Source of the DNA: DASSWG01 sp041689995
Lineage (GTDB): Bacteria > Bacteroidota > Bacteroidia > Flavobacteriales > Flavobacteriaceae
Direction of reading: 5' to 3'
Length of the DNA: 28,664 bases
Assembly: GCA_041689995.1 (NCBI GenBank)
Contig: JBDNFD010000002.1
Coordinates: forward strand, 1 to 28,664
Both the position numbers and the translations under genes were made by a program. The notes below the pieces were generated by a model that was not told the DNA's origin, made no database searches, and was given only the letters and a program-made list of their open reading frames with translations. Shown piece after piece: positions 9,201 through 17,052 of this stretch. How positions within the stretch are numbered: position 1 is the stretch's first letter; each line of letters opens with the position of its first letter.

Positions 9201-9965
9201 TGGGATCAACCGCGACGATGGATATAGGTGTTTGTTCAAAGGAAATTGCCCGCCGTGCAGGCCATTGCTATAAAGCGGATGATGCATCGCAAAAATGATC
9301 GTGGCATTGGGATAATCTTCCAGTTCTGATTCTATTTCGTCCATCACAATTTCGCGGGATCTCATTTCTGGGCAATCTTTATTGATATTCGGATGATCGT
9401 CCCAGTCCTCCAAATACCATTGGGTGTCGAGAATGAACAGGACCACGTCGTCCGAAAGTTCCCTGATTTCAAAACCACAGCCCGGTTTTGGCGCCCAAAT
9501 ATCTTCTTTTTCCAATCGTTTTTCAATGTATTCCGACTCAGGTTCCAATCCCTCAATTCTTTCGTTGTACCAATCGTGATTTCCAGGAATAAATAATACG
9601 CCTCCTTGAAATCCTTTCAAAGAATTCAATTGCGCATCCACCCGATATTCACTTCTCGATCGTTGCGGACTTTCTTTTGGCGGCATTCCATCTGGGTAAA
9701 TATTGTCGCCCAAAAAAAGGACCATATCATTTTTTGAAGAAATAGTGTCCAAAGTATTTTTCAGGGTTAACAGCCCCGACGGAATATTCGGTGGTTCGGA
9801 ATAACCTGCGTCGCCAACTAAATAGAAAGTCATTTCAATGTCTTTGCCTTCGGGATATCCAAAATTTGTTTGTGGTTCGCCTTCGGCATATTTAGGGCCA
9901 AATGAGGCGCAGCTGGAAAGAAACAGTAATATGAAGAATATTAAAAGTTTGTTATATTTATTCAT
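6240..9965 (-). CDS. Lipoprotein with calcineurin-like phosphoesterase, kinase-like middle region and Omp85 barrel
   Basis: The 1241-residue protein starts at the ATG at 9965 and has a lipoprotein signal (lipobox SSCA, Cys19). Residues 45-345 are a metallophosphoesterase with all metal-binding blocks: GDAG (51-54), GDN (86-88), GNHD (128-131), HHP (228-230) and GHEH (304-307). Residues about 445-650 hold GGGHQTKS, RLRQIAK, IGDFDRHEGQ (611-620) and PEDRDQAF, a pattern resembling the N-lobe, catalytic loop and metal-binding loop of Fam20/HipA-type kinases. Residues about 790-865 form a beta module with GLDDDDIFE. From about 880 to the final FAFGFGFSF is an Omp85/surface-antigen barrel, with the GLRGYRNERFTG motif and a terminal Phe. 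It is expected in the outer membrane with the enzyme parts in the periplasm or outside. Substrates are unknown; it is usually annotated simply as a metallophosphoesterase. Confidence 0.85.
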   Translation of the reverse strand: MNKYNKLLIFFILLFLSSCASFGPKYAEGEPQTNFGYPEGKDIEMTFYLVGDAGYSEPPNIPSGLLTLKNTLDTISSKNDMVLFLGDNIYPDGMPPKESPQRSRSEYRVDAQLNSLKGFQGGVLFIPGNHDWYNERIEGLEPESEYIEKRLEKEDIWAPKPGCGFEIRELSDDVVLFILDTQWYLEDWDDHPNINKDCPEMRSREIVMDEIESELEDYPNATIIFAMHHPLYSNGLHGGQFPLNKHLYPSSRLIPLPILGSLATLIRTAGGVSIQDLQNRRYKKMVGRLTTIARNSKRLVFVSGHEHSLQYIKHEHITQIISGAGSKGTYATLSNDGLFAYPNQGFAKLDIFKDGSSWVSYYGNIDNQPKTLYRTEVFPSPKKYPVDSLPTKFPKTILASVYKSNESLDSDFYNSLFGKRYGDLYTTKIEVPVADLDTLYGGLKILSAGGGHQTKSLAAEDGDGHEYRLRQIAKSALLLIQNTAFKEEPVENRFKNTIVEDAINDFFTSSHPFAFMTIPTLSEAAGIYHTYPELFYLPKQDNLGTFNYTFGNELFMLEKHPDESYLNTDLWGNPNEDIENTAGVYARLRRDEKYSVDEQAYIRARMFDMLIGDFDRHEGQFSWAEHKKENGDHYFVPIPEDRDQAFADFDGPFFGTLRALTGFAKQYSRYGPTVDNVKWLNAQALSMDRTLVEHLGEEAWLEQAKYLQEHITDSVIEEAFSKLPLEIQNEATQKLVEDVKARRNNLVKIAKRYYNYMAKLQIITATDKDDHIEIIRLPEGKTEIKVARLKGGKVKDPFIDRIFDSEITKEIWVYGLDDDDIFEVHGKGDARIHIKLIGGLNNDVYKISSGKNVAVYDYKSKPNTFDEIGSANLHITDNYEINHFNKNKKIFTSNMLLPALGYNPDDGFKIGVTDIFTINGFKRNPFTAQHKLRLGYYFGTNGFDVEYDAQFANVVGNFNLAVGGYFTSPNFTRNFFGYGNETPNFEDELSKDYNRIRISRTGLNIGLVRESAFGSNFSYMASFQSVQLEDTPNRFLVENIVPARTNTGFYDRKYFAGVEAGYAYDSYDDVLNPTRGMKFEVSGGAKMNVKETENSFGYIDSYLEFYNALTRNRKWVLKTNAQTRINISDGFEFYQAAQLGGESGLRGYRNERFTGKTAFSTGADLRYSFNEFKTTFLPFQIGVFAGGDLGRVWGKRFDSKQWHNDYGGGLWINGANAINGTLGLFNGEDGLRFAFGFGFSF

Positions 9966-10022
9966 AAATTCAATTTAGCCCTAATTTTTCGTAATTTGGC
10001 GATTGTACCGAAATACGAATTT

Positions 10023-11204
10023 ATGGAAGATATTATTGCAGCGGCCGATCATTTTGTGTTGGAATTGTTCAAAAAAAAACTTCCTGGTAATTTTATTTAT
10101 CATAACTATCATCACACTCATCGGGTGGTTAAAAGTACCAAAGAATTAATAGGGAATTCTGAAATTAATGTTAAACAAGCGAACCTGCTCATATTGTCAG
10201 CTTGGCTGCACGACACAGGTTACACCGTAAAATTTCAAGGGCACGAGGAAGAAAGCGTCAAAATTGCTAAGGAATTCTTGAAAGATTATTCTTTGGGAAA
10301 AGAGGATTTGGACACCATTGAACGTTGTATTCTCGGCACCAAATTCGGGGTGGAATCCGCGGATGTTTTAGAGGAAATCATTCAAGATGCGGATACTTCC
10401 CATTTTGGAAAAGATTATTTTGAAGATACCAGTGATCTTTTTCGTTCGGAACTGAAATTGTTGGATATTCAAGAATATTCCCGTGAAGAATGGATCGTGG
10501 AAAATATTGAAATGTTCACCGAAAAGCATCGTTTTCACACCGATTATGCTGTAAAAATTTGGGGTCCAACGAAAAGTGATAACCTGCGCGAACTTTTGGA
10601 TAAGGAAAGTGGCATCAAAGAAAAAATGGCGCGCGAAGACACGAAAGCCAAACTGAAGGCACATTATAAAAACGAAAGTCCAGACCGAAGTATTCAATCC
10701 GTTTATCGGATCACCCTCCGAAATCACATTAAACTCAGCGATATTGCCGATACGAAAGCCAATATTTTACTTTCGGTGAACGCGATTATTATTTCCTTGG
10801 GCATCTCGAATATTTTGCCCGACTTGGAAAACACCAATCAATACTTACTCATTCCAACGCTTATTTTGGTTTGTTTCAGCGTTGCTTCCATTATTTTGGC
10901 GATCATGTCCACCAGACCGAATGTGAGCAAAGGTGAATTTACCAAAGATGAAGTGAAAAATCGCGAAGTGAATGTATTGTTTTTTGGGAATTTTCATAAA
11001 ATGCCTTTTGACCAGTTCAAATGGGCCGTTTTACAAATCATGGATGATCAAGATTATATTTATGAGGCCTTGATGCGCGATCTTCATTCCTTGGGAATTG
11101 TCCTGAACAGGAAATATATGTTGCTGCGATGGACTTACACCGTTTTTACCATAGGAATTGTGGTTTCCGTCGTTAGTTTCATAATCGAGTTTTTGTTAGT
11201 TTAG
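10023..11204 (+). CDS. HD-domain phosphohydrolase fused to Pycsar-effector-like (DUF5706) membrane domain
   Basis: The 393-residue protein probably starts at the ATG at 10023; an upstream in-frame TTG at 9996 would add 9 residues. Residues 25-180 are an HD hydrolase with HHTH (30-33), LHD (62-64), HEEES (74-78) and QDAD (121-124), the usual metal ligands. A charged linker leads to the DUF5706 region: LRNHIKLSDIADTKANILLS (232-251), a first membrane segment (246-264), a second (275-295), FFGNFHKM (320-327) and a last membrane helix (370-392). DUF5706 is the domain of PycTM, the membrane-acting effector of Pycsar antiphage defence. HD enzymes often hydrolyse nucleotides, including cyclic ones. 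No nucleotide cyclase is nearby, so this may be a housekeeping relative. It converges on the GAF gene and overlaps its end by 9 bases. Confidence 0.82.
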   Translation: MEDIIAAADHFVLELFKKKLPGNFIYHNYHHTHRVVKSTKELIGNSEINVKQANLLILSAWLHDTGYTVKFQGHEEESVKIAKEFLKDYSLGKEDLDTIERCILGTKFGVESADVLEEIIQDADTSHFGKDYFEDTSDLFRSELKLLDIQEYSREEWIVENIEMFTEKHRFHTDYAVKIWGPTKSDNLRELLDKESGIKEKMAREDTKAKLKAHYKNESPDRSIQSVYRITLRNHIKLSDIADTKANILLSVNAIIISLGISNILPDLENTNQYLLIPTLILVCFSVASIILAIMSTRPNVSKGEFTKDEVKNREVNVLFFGNFHKMPFDQFKWAVLQIMDDQDYIYEALMRDLHSLGIVLNRKYMLLRWTYTVFTIGIVVSVVSFIIEFLLV

Positions 11205-12692
11205 TTCTTCGATCAAGTTTTCATACGTTAACACTTGTTCTGGCGACATTTCTTTTAAATGGTATAAAATTTCCACGCGAATGGCTTTCAAGCCAATGAC
11301 CCCTTGAACGTCTTCCATTTCCAATAGTTCTATTTTTTCGCCCAAATAATTCTTGGCCTGTAAATATTTAATGTACCGCAAATATTCCTTTTCGTCACTT
11401 TTCTGTGCATAAACGATCACCAACTTTCCTTTTTGCGTGATCCGCTCATCGGTATTTTTAATCTGCGCCTTATCAATTCTTTTTTTGATGATTTCATAAC
11501 GCGCGTTATAAGTGCCATCGATATCAAATTTCTTTTCGTCCATGCGATAGCGAATGGACAATGTGCTGTTAAATACCAAAATAAGGGAGGCGGCGTCGAG
11601 TTGAAGTTCGTTGTTTTCCTGAATTTGATAAAATTTATTTTCCATTTCGCACATCGTCACCAGTTGCCATAATCGCAAATTATATAAATAGATAATGTTG
11701 AATTCTTTTTTTGGGGCGATTTCCTGTCCAATATATATATTGTGATCTACGCCGTCCGTTTTGTAGCGTTCGAAATAATGCGGATAAATTGTTTGGGCTT
11801 CCTGTTGTTTTCGGTCTATAAATCGCGCCAACATACGGTTGATATTCGCTACGGAAACATCGTAAACTTTGCGTTTATTGTATATCAAAACCGATTCGGG
11901 GTCAAGTGCATTTCGATATTCCGTCACCATTTTTTTTATTTCAGGGGAAAGTCTTTCAGCATGCTGTAAAATCGGCTCAATTTCCTTTTTTAAGAGAAGC
12001 GCCACTTTTTGCTCGCTCGAAGCGGTCATGTTTTCTTCCAAATTCCTTACAAAAGTTCCAATTCGGTATTTTAGCTGTTCAAAAATGGGCAAGGATTCCA
12101 AGTTCTGAGCGGCCTTTATAATTTCCAAAACCATATTTAGTTGGTCTGTCAAATCTTCCTGTGTGGATTTGTTCCTTTCGTCCGAAGAACCCACAATATC
12201 GATTTGTCCATAAAGCGGATGCACGTCGTTGAAGGAAACATCGTGGAACGACGCAACGCCATCTTCTTCCATATCCGAAATAAAACGATGCGCTTCTTCT
12301 TCAAAAATCCACAAAACACTGGGGTGTATAGAAGTACATTCATTTTGAATGACGGCCTTGATCTGGTTCTCAAGTTCCGATTTGTTCCGTTCCACAGCCG
12401 TTACAATATATGGAAGAAGGTCTTCCAACTTGATGGCATTGATGCTGTTGAGTTCGTTTTTTCTTGGCGAAATAAGTTCCAAAACTCCTAAAAGTTCGTC
12501 TTTTAAAGCAATAGGGGCGAGGATGCAACTTTTCGCATTATTTGCCAATAAATTTTGGGAAAGCCGGTTATTGTTTGTTTTTCGTGCATATTCCTCCACA
12601 TTCGGAATGCTGAAATAGCGGTGTTTTTTAAGCAAATTATTATACGACAAATCGCAAAGAAGGAACTTACATGTGACGTGTGATTTTTTTTT
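11196..12692 (-). CDS. GAF-domain protein, C-terminal part (second frame of a split gene)
   Basis: This is the C-terminal part of a gene of about 790 codons whose N-terminal part lies at 12667-13566. The frame is open through the A9 run; codons upstream of the run (to ATG 12782) are out of frame with the real protein. It completes a GAF domain (KFLLCDLSYNNLL, CILAPIALKDELLGVLELISPR), then has a long helical region and a conserved C-terminal part with YPHYFERYKTDGVDHNIYIG, YNLRLWQLVTMCEMENKFY and DEKKFDIDGTYNARYEI. This layout matches a widespread flavobacterial GAF-domain family of unknown function. Whether this half is translated depends on frameshifting or slippage at 12684-12692, or on the run being a sequencing error. 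Confidence 0.75.
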   Translation of the reverse strand, partial: KKKSHVTCKFLLCDLSYNNLLKKHRYFSIPNVEEYARKTNNNRLSQNLLANNAKSCILAPIALKDELLGVLELISPRKNELNSINAIKLEDLLPYIVTAVERNKSELENQIKAVIQNECTSIHPSVLWIFEEEAHRFISDMEEDGVASFHDVSFNDVHPLYGQIDIVGSSDERNKSTQEDLTDQLNMVLEIIKAAQNLESLPIFEQLKYRIGTFVRNLEENMTASSEQKVALLLKKEIEPILQHAERLSPEIKKMVTEYRNALDPESVLIYNKRKVYDVSVANINRMLARFIDRKQQEAQTIYPHYFERYKTDGVDHNIYIGQEIAPKKEFNIIYLYNLRLWQLVTMCEMENKFYQIQENNELQLDAASLILVFNSTLSIRYRMDEKKFDIDGTYNARYEIIKKRIDKAQIKNTDERITQKGKLVIVYAQKSDEKEYLRYIKYLQAKNYLGEKIELLEMEDVQGVIGLKAIRVEILYHLKEMSPEQVLTYENLIEELN

Positions 12693-13566
12693 CCAAAATG
12701 AAACTCGGCATTCCTTTTCGGCGCATGGTGTGAAAAGTATCTTTTTCCGCATTGAACAAAGTAAGCCCAATTTTAAGATCATTAATTTTATAGATCGATT
12801 GGAAAATTTCAGAAAAATCGTCCAAATTGGTGTTGTCTTGACGGCTTTTTTTCAGCAAAGCGGTTTTAAGGGAAGAAATTCCATAATCCGCGGTGATATC
12901 GATCAAATTTAAAATAAGAAACCCATTGAATATCCAACTTTTCGGAGGGAATTTCTCGCGCCAAAGCGCAACATTTGTTGAGTCCTGAATTAAAATATCC
13001 ACATCTTCTTTGGTTATTTCAACCGCTTTTTCCGTTGGGGAAATTTCAATAAAATCGGCGTTCAAAACTGCGCGATATTGTTTTAGGTTCCCATTTTCAT
13101 CGGGAATTTCATAAATCAACGGCCTAGAAAATTCGATGTGATAATTGTAATAATTATTCAGAATATGCACGCATGCAGTCACGTAATGTCGTTCTTGATC
13201 CAAATCTTTGACCACCAATTCAAAGTCGGGACCAGCTTTTTCAAGAATTCTGGTTAGTCGTTCCGATTTTTTAAAAACGATATTTAGGAAAGGTGCAATC
13301 GCCGCTTTTATTTCGTTCTGCGTCAGAATTGTAGGGAACAATCTATCCATTAAAAGTGCGATCGGCTGGTGAAGGGCTTTCAAGTCGGTTTCAGATTCAA
13401 TTCCATTCCACAGTTCGGGAAACGAATCCACATAATTCAAGGTGCTTTTTAAAAAAGATTTTGCCGCCTCGTTGGTGGTGGTCTTCAATTCTAAACGATA
13501 TGATTCAATGACTTTTTTAAAGCCTAATTTTATTTCAGCGGGAAAATTTTCTTGCTGATTTTTCAT
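12667..13566 (-). CDS. GAF-domain protein, N-terminal part (first frame of a split gene)
   Basis: It starts at the ATG at 13566 (MKNQQENFPAEIKLGFKK); the open frame to 13620 adds an unlikely leader. This part has 299 residues, including VTACVHILNNYYNYHIEFSR, a YEIPDENG region and the first half of a GAF domain (SEIFQSIYKINDLKIGLTLF). It then reads through the A9 run as FILEKKITRHM and stops at 12667. With one A fewer the sequence would read LEKKSHVTCKFLLCDLSYNN and run on smoothly into the second frame. The cysteine-containing segment after the run is expected in this family, so the junction is well placed. A stable product ending in mid-GAF is unlikely to be functional. A real disruption, transcriptional slippage and an assembly error are all possible. 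Confidence 0.75.
   Translation of the reverse strand: MKNQQENFPAEIKLGFKKVIESYRLELKTTTNEAAKSFLKSTLNYVDSFPELWNGIESETDLKALHQPIALLMDRLFPTILTQNEIKAAIAPFLNIVFKKSERLTRILEKAGPDFELVVKDLDQERHYVTACVHILNNYYNYHIEFSRPLIYEIPDENGNLKQYRAVLNADFIEISPTEKAVEITKEDVDILIQDSTNVALWREKFPPKSWIFNGFLILNLIDITADYGISSLKTALLKKSRQDNTNLDDFSEIFQSIYKINDLKIGLTLFNAEKDTFHTMRRKGMPSFILEKKITRHM
12684..12692 (-). other. Run of nine A (sense strand) at the frameshift
   Basis: Nine T on the + strand, so nine A in the mRNA, lie inside the overlap of the two frames of the GAF gene. Removing one A, or adding two, joins the frames. Runs of nine or more A are known sites of RNA polymerase slippage and also frequent sites of mutation and sequencing error. 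Confidence 0.8.
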
Positions 13567-13663
13567 AGATATTTTTACTTTTAAGCATATATAAAAGTAC
13601 GTTTTAAATACATACCACACTTCACATTAACAATTATTTATAGGAAAGACGGGTAAAATTTTT

Positions 13664-13671
13664 TACTTTTG
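13664..13671 (+). promoter_or_regulatory. -7 box for the TlpA-like gene
   Basis: TACTTTTG fits TAnnTTTG exactly and lies 13 bases before the ATG at 13685, so the leader would be very short. No clear TTG is seen at the -33 position. Confidence 0.4.
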
Positions 13672-13684
13672 CTGCTTATTTAAA

Positions 13685-14809
13685 ATGAACATTATGAGAG
13701 GTATTTTCGGAATAATATTGGCGTTTTCAATCGTTGCTTGCCAAGGTGAAAAGGGCAGCAATGAAATTACTGGAACCGCAAAAGGAGTGGAAGACGGATC
13801 AACGATAATTGTATCTACTTTGGATGAAAATAATCGACCGGTTCCCATAGACACGGCCACAGTGACCAACGAGAGTTTCAAATTGGACCTTCCGGATACG
13901 GAAACCCAAACTTTTAATATTCTTACCTTAAATGGTTCCCGTGGAAACGTTTTATTCATTCGTTCCAATGAATCGCTTGAATTTGAAATATACAAAGATA
14001 GTCTTCGTTCGTCCTTAGTTAAGGGTGGAAAAGACAACAAACTTTTGCAAGATTACTTTCAGCATGTACAGAAGTTCGGACATAAAATGAACAATCTGAA
14101 CAACCAGATGAGAGACCCATCGAACCTTCCGAGTTCCGAAGCCATAACCAATTACAAGAAGGAAGAGGAAGATTTGAAAAATGACTACGCTGAATTTGGA
14201 AAGGAAATTGTGGAAGACAATCCAGGTTCGTTGGTTTCTGTAATTGCAATTTCAGATTTGATGAACATGAAATCTTATTCACTTCCCGAAATCAAAAAAT
14301 TATATAACAGCCTTGACCAGGACATAAAAGATTACCCGATGGCAAAAGCGATTGGGGAACAATTAAACAGTGCGGCCGCAACATCTATTGGAAGCAAAGC
14401 CCCAGAATTTTCGGGACCTACGCCAGCCGGCGAAACATTGGCTTTGAATGACGCTCTTGGAAAAGTGACACTTGTTGATTTTTGGGCTTCTTGGTGCAAA
14501 CCTTGCCGCGCGGAAAACCCTAACATTGTGCGGGTTTATGAAAAGTACCACGACAAAGGTTTGAATATTGTCGGTGTTTCCTTGGACAAAAGCAAAGAGA
14601 AATGGTTGGAAGCGATCGAAGCCGATCACCTAAACTGGAACCACATTTCCCATTTGAAATTTTGGCAAGGACCAATCGCTGCATTGTACCAAGTTCGATC
14701 TATTCCGGCGGCTTTTTTGTTGGATGAAAATGGCGTCATTATCGCTAAAAATCTACGGGGAAAAGCTTTGGAAGATAAAATTGCCGAGGTTTTAAGCAAA
14801 GAGAATTAA
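13685..14809 (+). CDS. TlpA-like thioredoxin-fold lipoprotein with DUF4369-type N-terminal domain
   Basis: The 374-residue lipoprotein has lipobox IVAC (Cys19); the ATG at 13694 is an alternative start. Residues about 25-110 resemble the DUF4369 beta domain that precedes many Bacteroidota thioredoxin-like proteins (GTAKGVEDGSTIIVST, then DTATVTNESFKLDL). A helical, charged linker covers about 115-230. Residues 235-374 are a thioredoxin fold of the TlpA/ResA type: APEFSGPTPAG, FWASWCKPCRAE with the active-site pair Cys271 and Cys274, GVSLDKSKEKW, and SIPAAFLLDENG with the cis-proline (341). It is a periplasm-facing thiol-disulfide reductase; the substrate is not evident. It ends 10 bases from the convergent holA. 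Confidence 0.87.
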   Translation: MNIMRGIFGIILAFSIVACQGEKGSNEITGTAKGVEDGSTIIVSTLDENNRPVPIDTATVTNESFKLDLPDTETQTFNILTLNGSRGNVLFIRSNESLEFEIYKDSLRSSLVKGGKDNKLLQDYFQHVQKFGHKMNNLNNQMRDPSNLPSSEAITNYKKEEEDLKNDYAEFGKEIVEDNPGSLVSVIAISDLMNMKSYSLPEIKKLYNSLDQDIKDYPMAKAIGEQLNSAAATSIGSKAPEFSGPTPAGETLALNDALGKVTLVDFWASWCKPCRAENPNIVRVYEKYHDKGLNIVGVSLDKSKEKWLEAIEADHLNWNHISHLKFWQGPIAALYQVRSIPAAFLLDENGVIIAKNLRGKALEDKIAEVLSKEN

Positions 14810-14819
14810 AAACCCAAAC

Positions 14820-15824
14820 TTAGTTCATGATTTTTACCAGCAATTCCTTTAGCAAATCACCTTGCGGAATGGAATTGGAGCCCACACCTTTGCTTTTCAT
14901 ATCGGTATCCCGCAAAAAGGAGATCGCACCGCTTACTTTTTTTATGGGATAATTTCGCCCGGCTGATATATAATCATTCACAAAAAAAGGATTTACCCCA
15001 AGTTTGGAGGCCACATTTCCTTTCGTTTTGTCAGATAACGAATGGTAAATCATTAATTTAGAAAGAAAATTGAAAAGCACCGCAGTGGTAAAGAATATCG
15101 GATTGTCTTTCGGATTTTGAGCGAAGTAATTGATGATTCTATGTGCTTTTTGAACATTGCGTTCCCCAATAGCGTTTTGTAATTCAAAATTGTTGAAATC
15201 TTTGCTGATCCCAATATTTTTTTCAATTATTTCAGGCGTAACTTCAACTCCCGGGGGCGTGATTAATTTAAGTTTATTGAGCTCATTGTCAATTTTTGCA
15301 AGGTCATTTCCCAAAAATTCTGCCAACATATAGATGGATTTTTGGGCAAGCGTGAAGCCCATGCTTTTCGATCTATTTTTGATCCACTCCGGGATTTTAT
15401 TGTCGTACAAGGTTTTCCCTTCAAAGATTAATCCCGTTTTTTTGATGGTTTTATAAAGTTTCTTGCGTTTGTCCAGCGTTTTATATTTATAACAAAATAC
15501 CAAAACGGTAGAGTTCATCGGATTTTCGGCATACTGCTGTAAATTATTTATTTGCCGTGACAAATGTTGCGCTTCTTTCACAATTATAACCTGTTTTTCA
15601 GCCATCATTGGATAACGTTTCGCGCTGGCGACAATTTCTTCGATTTTGGTATCTAAACCGTACAGGATTTGTTGGTTGAAGCTTTTCTCGTCTTCGAGCA
15701 AAACATTTTTTTCGATGAAATCAGAAATCAAATCAATGAAATAAGGTTCTTCGCCCATTAAGAAATAAAGCGGTTTTACTTGCTTGTTTTTTATTTCTTG
15801 AAAGATTTTAGTCAGTTCCACCAT
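14820..15824 (-). CDS. holA: DNA polymerase III delta subunit
   Basis: The delta subunit of the clamp loader, which opens the sliding clamp during replication. The 334-residue length from the ATG at 15824 is normal for HolA; a longer frame to 15851 adds nine unlikely residues. The start (IFQEIKNKQVKPLYFLMGEEPYFID) is the typical HolA N-terminus, the wrench region that binds the clamp. It is followed by VIIVKEAQHL and LVFCYKYKTLDKRKKLYKTI of the AAA-like domain, and by the helical collar with FELQNAIGERNVQKAHRI and NPIFFTTAVLFNFLSKL. It is divergent from the HsdR-N-type gene, a neighbour pair common in this phylum. Confidence 0.93.
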   Translation of the reverse strand: MVELTKIFQEIKNKQVKPLYFLMGEEPYFIDLISDFIEKNVLLEDEKSFNQQILYGLDTKIEEIVASAKRYPMMAEKQVIIVKEAQHLSRQINNLQQYAENPMNSTVLVFCYKYKTLDKRKKLYKTIKKTGLIFEGKTLYDNKIPEWIKNRSKSMGFTLAQKSIYMLAEFLGNDLAKIDNELNKLKLITPPGVEVTPEIIEKNIGISKDFNNFELQNAIGERNVQKAHRIINYFAQNPKDNPIFFTTAVLFNFLSKLMIYHSLSDKTKGNVASKLGVNPFFVNDYISAGRNYPIKKVSGAISFLRDTDMKSKGVGSNSIPQGDLLKELLVKIMN

Positions 15825-15880
15825 AAGAAAATCCCGTTTTGTGAGGGTCAAATAATTGTTTTTTGTTTACTTTGGAAATT

Positions 15881-16327
15881 ATGCGAACATTGAACTTTCC
15901 GCAATACCGCTTCCGCTTCAAAAATAGCGAAAATAACTTGGCCGTTTTTGATGTGCTGCGTAAAAAATTCGTTTTATTAAGTCCCGAAGAATGGGTTCGA
16001 CAGCACACGGTCCATTTTTTAATGGAAGAGAAAAATTTTCCGAAGAATTTATTGAATGTGGAAAAAGTCTTAATAATCAACAAATTGACCAAACGATATG
16101 ATATTGTGGCATATAATTCCGATGGCAGCATAAAATTGCTTGTGGAATGTAAAGCACCGCATATCAAAATTGACCAGACTACTTTTGATCAAATTGCACG
16201 CTATAACCTAAGTTTGAATGCTGAATATTTGATGGTTACAAACGGGTTGCAACATTTCTTTTGCCAGCTGGATTATGAGGCTAAAAGTTATGTGTTTTTG
16301 CCAGATTTACCTTCTTTGGAAAAATGA
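15881..16327 (+). CDS. HsdR N-terminal-type (PD-(D/E)XK fold) small protein
   Basis: The 148-residue protein starts at the ATG at 15881; a frame from TTG 15863 adds six residues. It matches the stand-alone form of the type I restriction enzyme R subunit N-terminal domain. EEWVRQHTVHFLMEE comes first, then RYDIVAYNSDGSIKLLVECKAPH, holding the D...ExK of a PD-(D/E)XK nuclease fold, then QIARYNLSLNAEYLMVTNG. There is no helicase part, and no methylase or specificity gene nearby, so this is not a restriction system. Its position back to back with holA suggests a DNA metabolism role, but the function is unknown. A near -7 box (TTACTTTG) sits just before the start. Confidence 0.82.
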   Translation: MRTLNFPQYRFRFKNSENNLAVFDVLRKKFVLLSPEEWVRQHTVHFLMEEKNFPKNLLNVEKVLIINKLTKRYDIVAYNSDGSIKLLVECKAPHIKIDQTTFDQIARYNLSLNAEYLMVTNGLQHFFCQLDYEAKSYVFLPDLPSLEK

Positions 16328-16353
16328 AATTCTTTTGGTGAATTTTATATCCG

Positions 16354-16962
16354 TTAACGGATGCATTCTTTAATAATGGTTTGCACCACATTTACACCGA
16401 CTTCATTATATCGGTTGTAGGGAATAATGATGTCGGCAAATTCTTTTGTGGGCTCTATGAATTGCTGGTGCATGGGTTTCAATGTGTTTTGGTAACGTTC
16501 CAAAACTTCGTCCATATCGCGGCCACGTTCATGAATGTCGCGTTTTAGTCTTCTGATGAGACGTTCGTCGCTGTCGGTGTGAACAAAAATCTTCAGATCG
16601 AACATTTTCCGGATTTCCGGATTTGCCAAAACTAAAATTCCTTCCACCAACATCACTTTTCTAGGTTTGACGGTAATTGTTTCCTTCGTTCTGTTGTGTT
16701 CCTTAAAAGAATAAACCGGCTGCTGAATCGACTTTCTCTTTTTCAATTCTTTCAAATGCCGAACCAATAATTCGAAATCGATAGATTGTGGATGGTCGAA
16801 ATTTATTTCCACGCGCTCTTCATACGTGAGGTGCGAATTGTCCTTATAATAGGAATCTTGATAAATCACATCCACTTCGTCGTGTCTCAGTTCATCAAGG
16901 ATTTGATTGACAACGGTCGTTTTTCCACTGCCCGTGCCGCCAGCGATTCCAATTATATACAT
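16354..16962 (-). CDS. udk: Uridine kinase
   Basis: Phosphorylates uridine (and cytidine) to the monophosphate in pyrimidine salvage, in the cytoplasm. The 202-residue length is typical. The N-terminus has the Walker A loop GGTGSGKTT, followed by VIYQDSYYKDNSHLTYEERVEINFDHP and the lid/catalytic region VMLVEGILVLANPEIRKMFDLKIFVHTDSDERLIRRLKRDIHERGRD in family order. It lies 90 bases downstream of nadE on the same strand and converges with the HsdR-N-type gene. Confidence 0.95.
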   Translation of the reverse strand: MYIIGIAGGTGSGKTTVVNQILDELRHDEVDVIYQDSYYKDNSHLTYEERVEINFDHPQSIDFELLVRHLKELKKRKSIQQPVYSFKEHNRTKETITVKPRKVMLVEGILVLANPEIRKMFDLKIFVHTDSDERLIRRLKRDIHERGRDMDEVLERYQNTLKPMHQQFIEPTKEFADIIIPYNRYNEVGVNVVQTIIKECIR

Positions 16963-17052
16963 TCTATAAAATTTCAGTAAAAATACGGATTATTTGAAAT
17001 TGTGGAACAAGGATTTTCTGATTTCAAGAAATAGATGCGCGGATGAAGAAAA

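Noticed and set aside
10023..11204. Complete Pycsar defence operon
   Set aside because: Only the effector-like domain is found; no cyclase gene lies in the window.
15881..16327. Type I restriction system
   Set aside because: Only a stand-alone HsdR-N domain is present; no helicase, methylase or specificity subunit.
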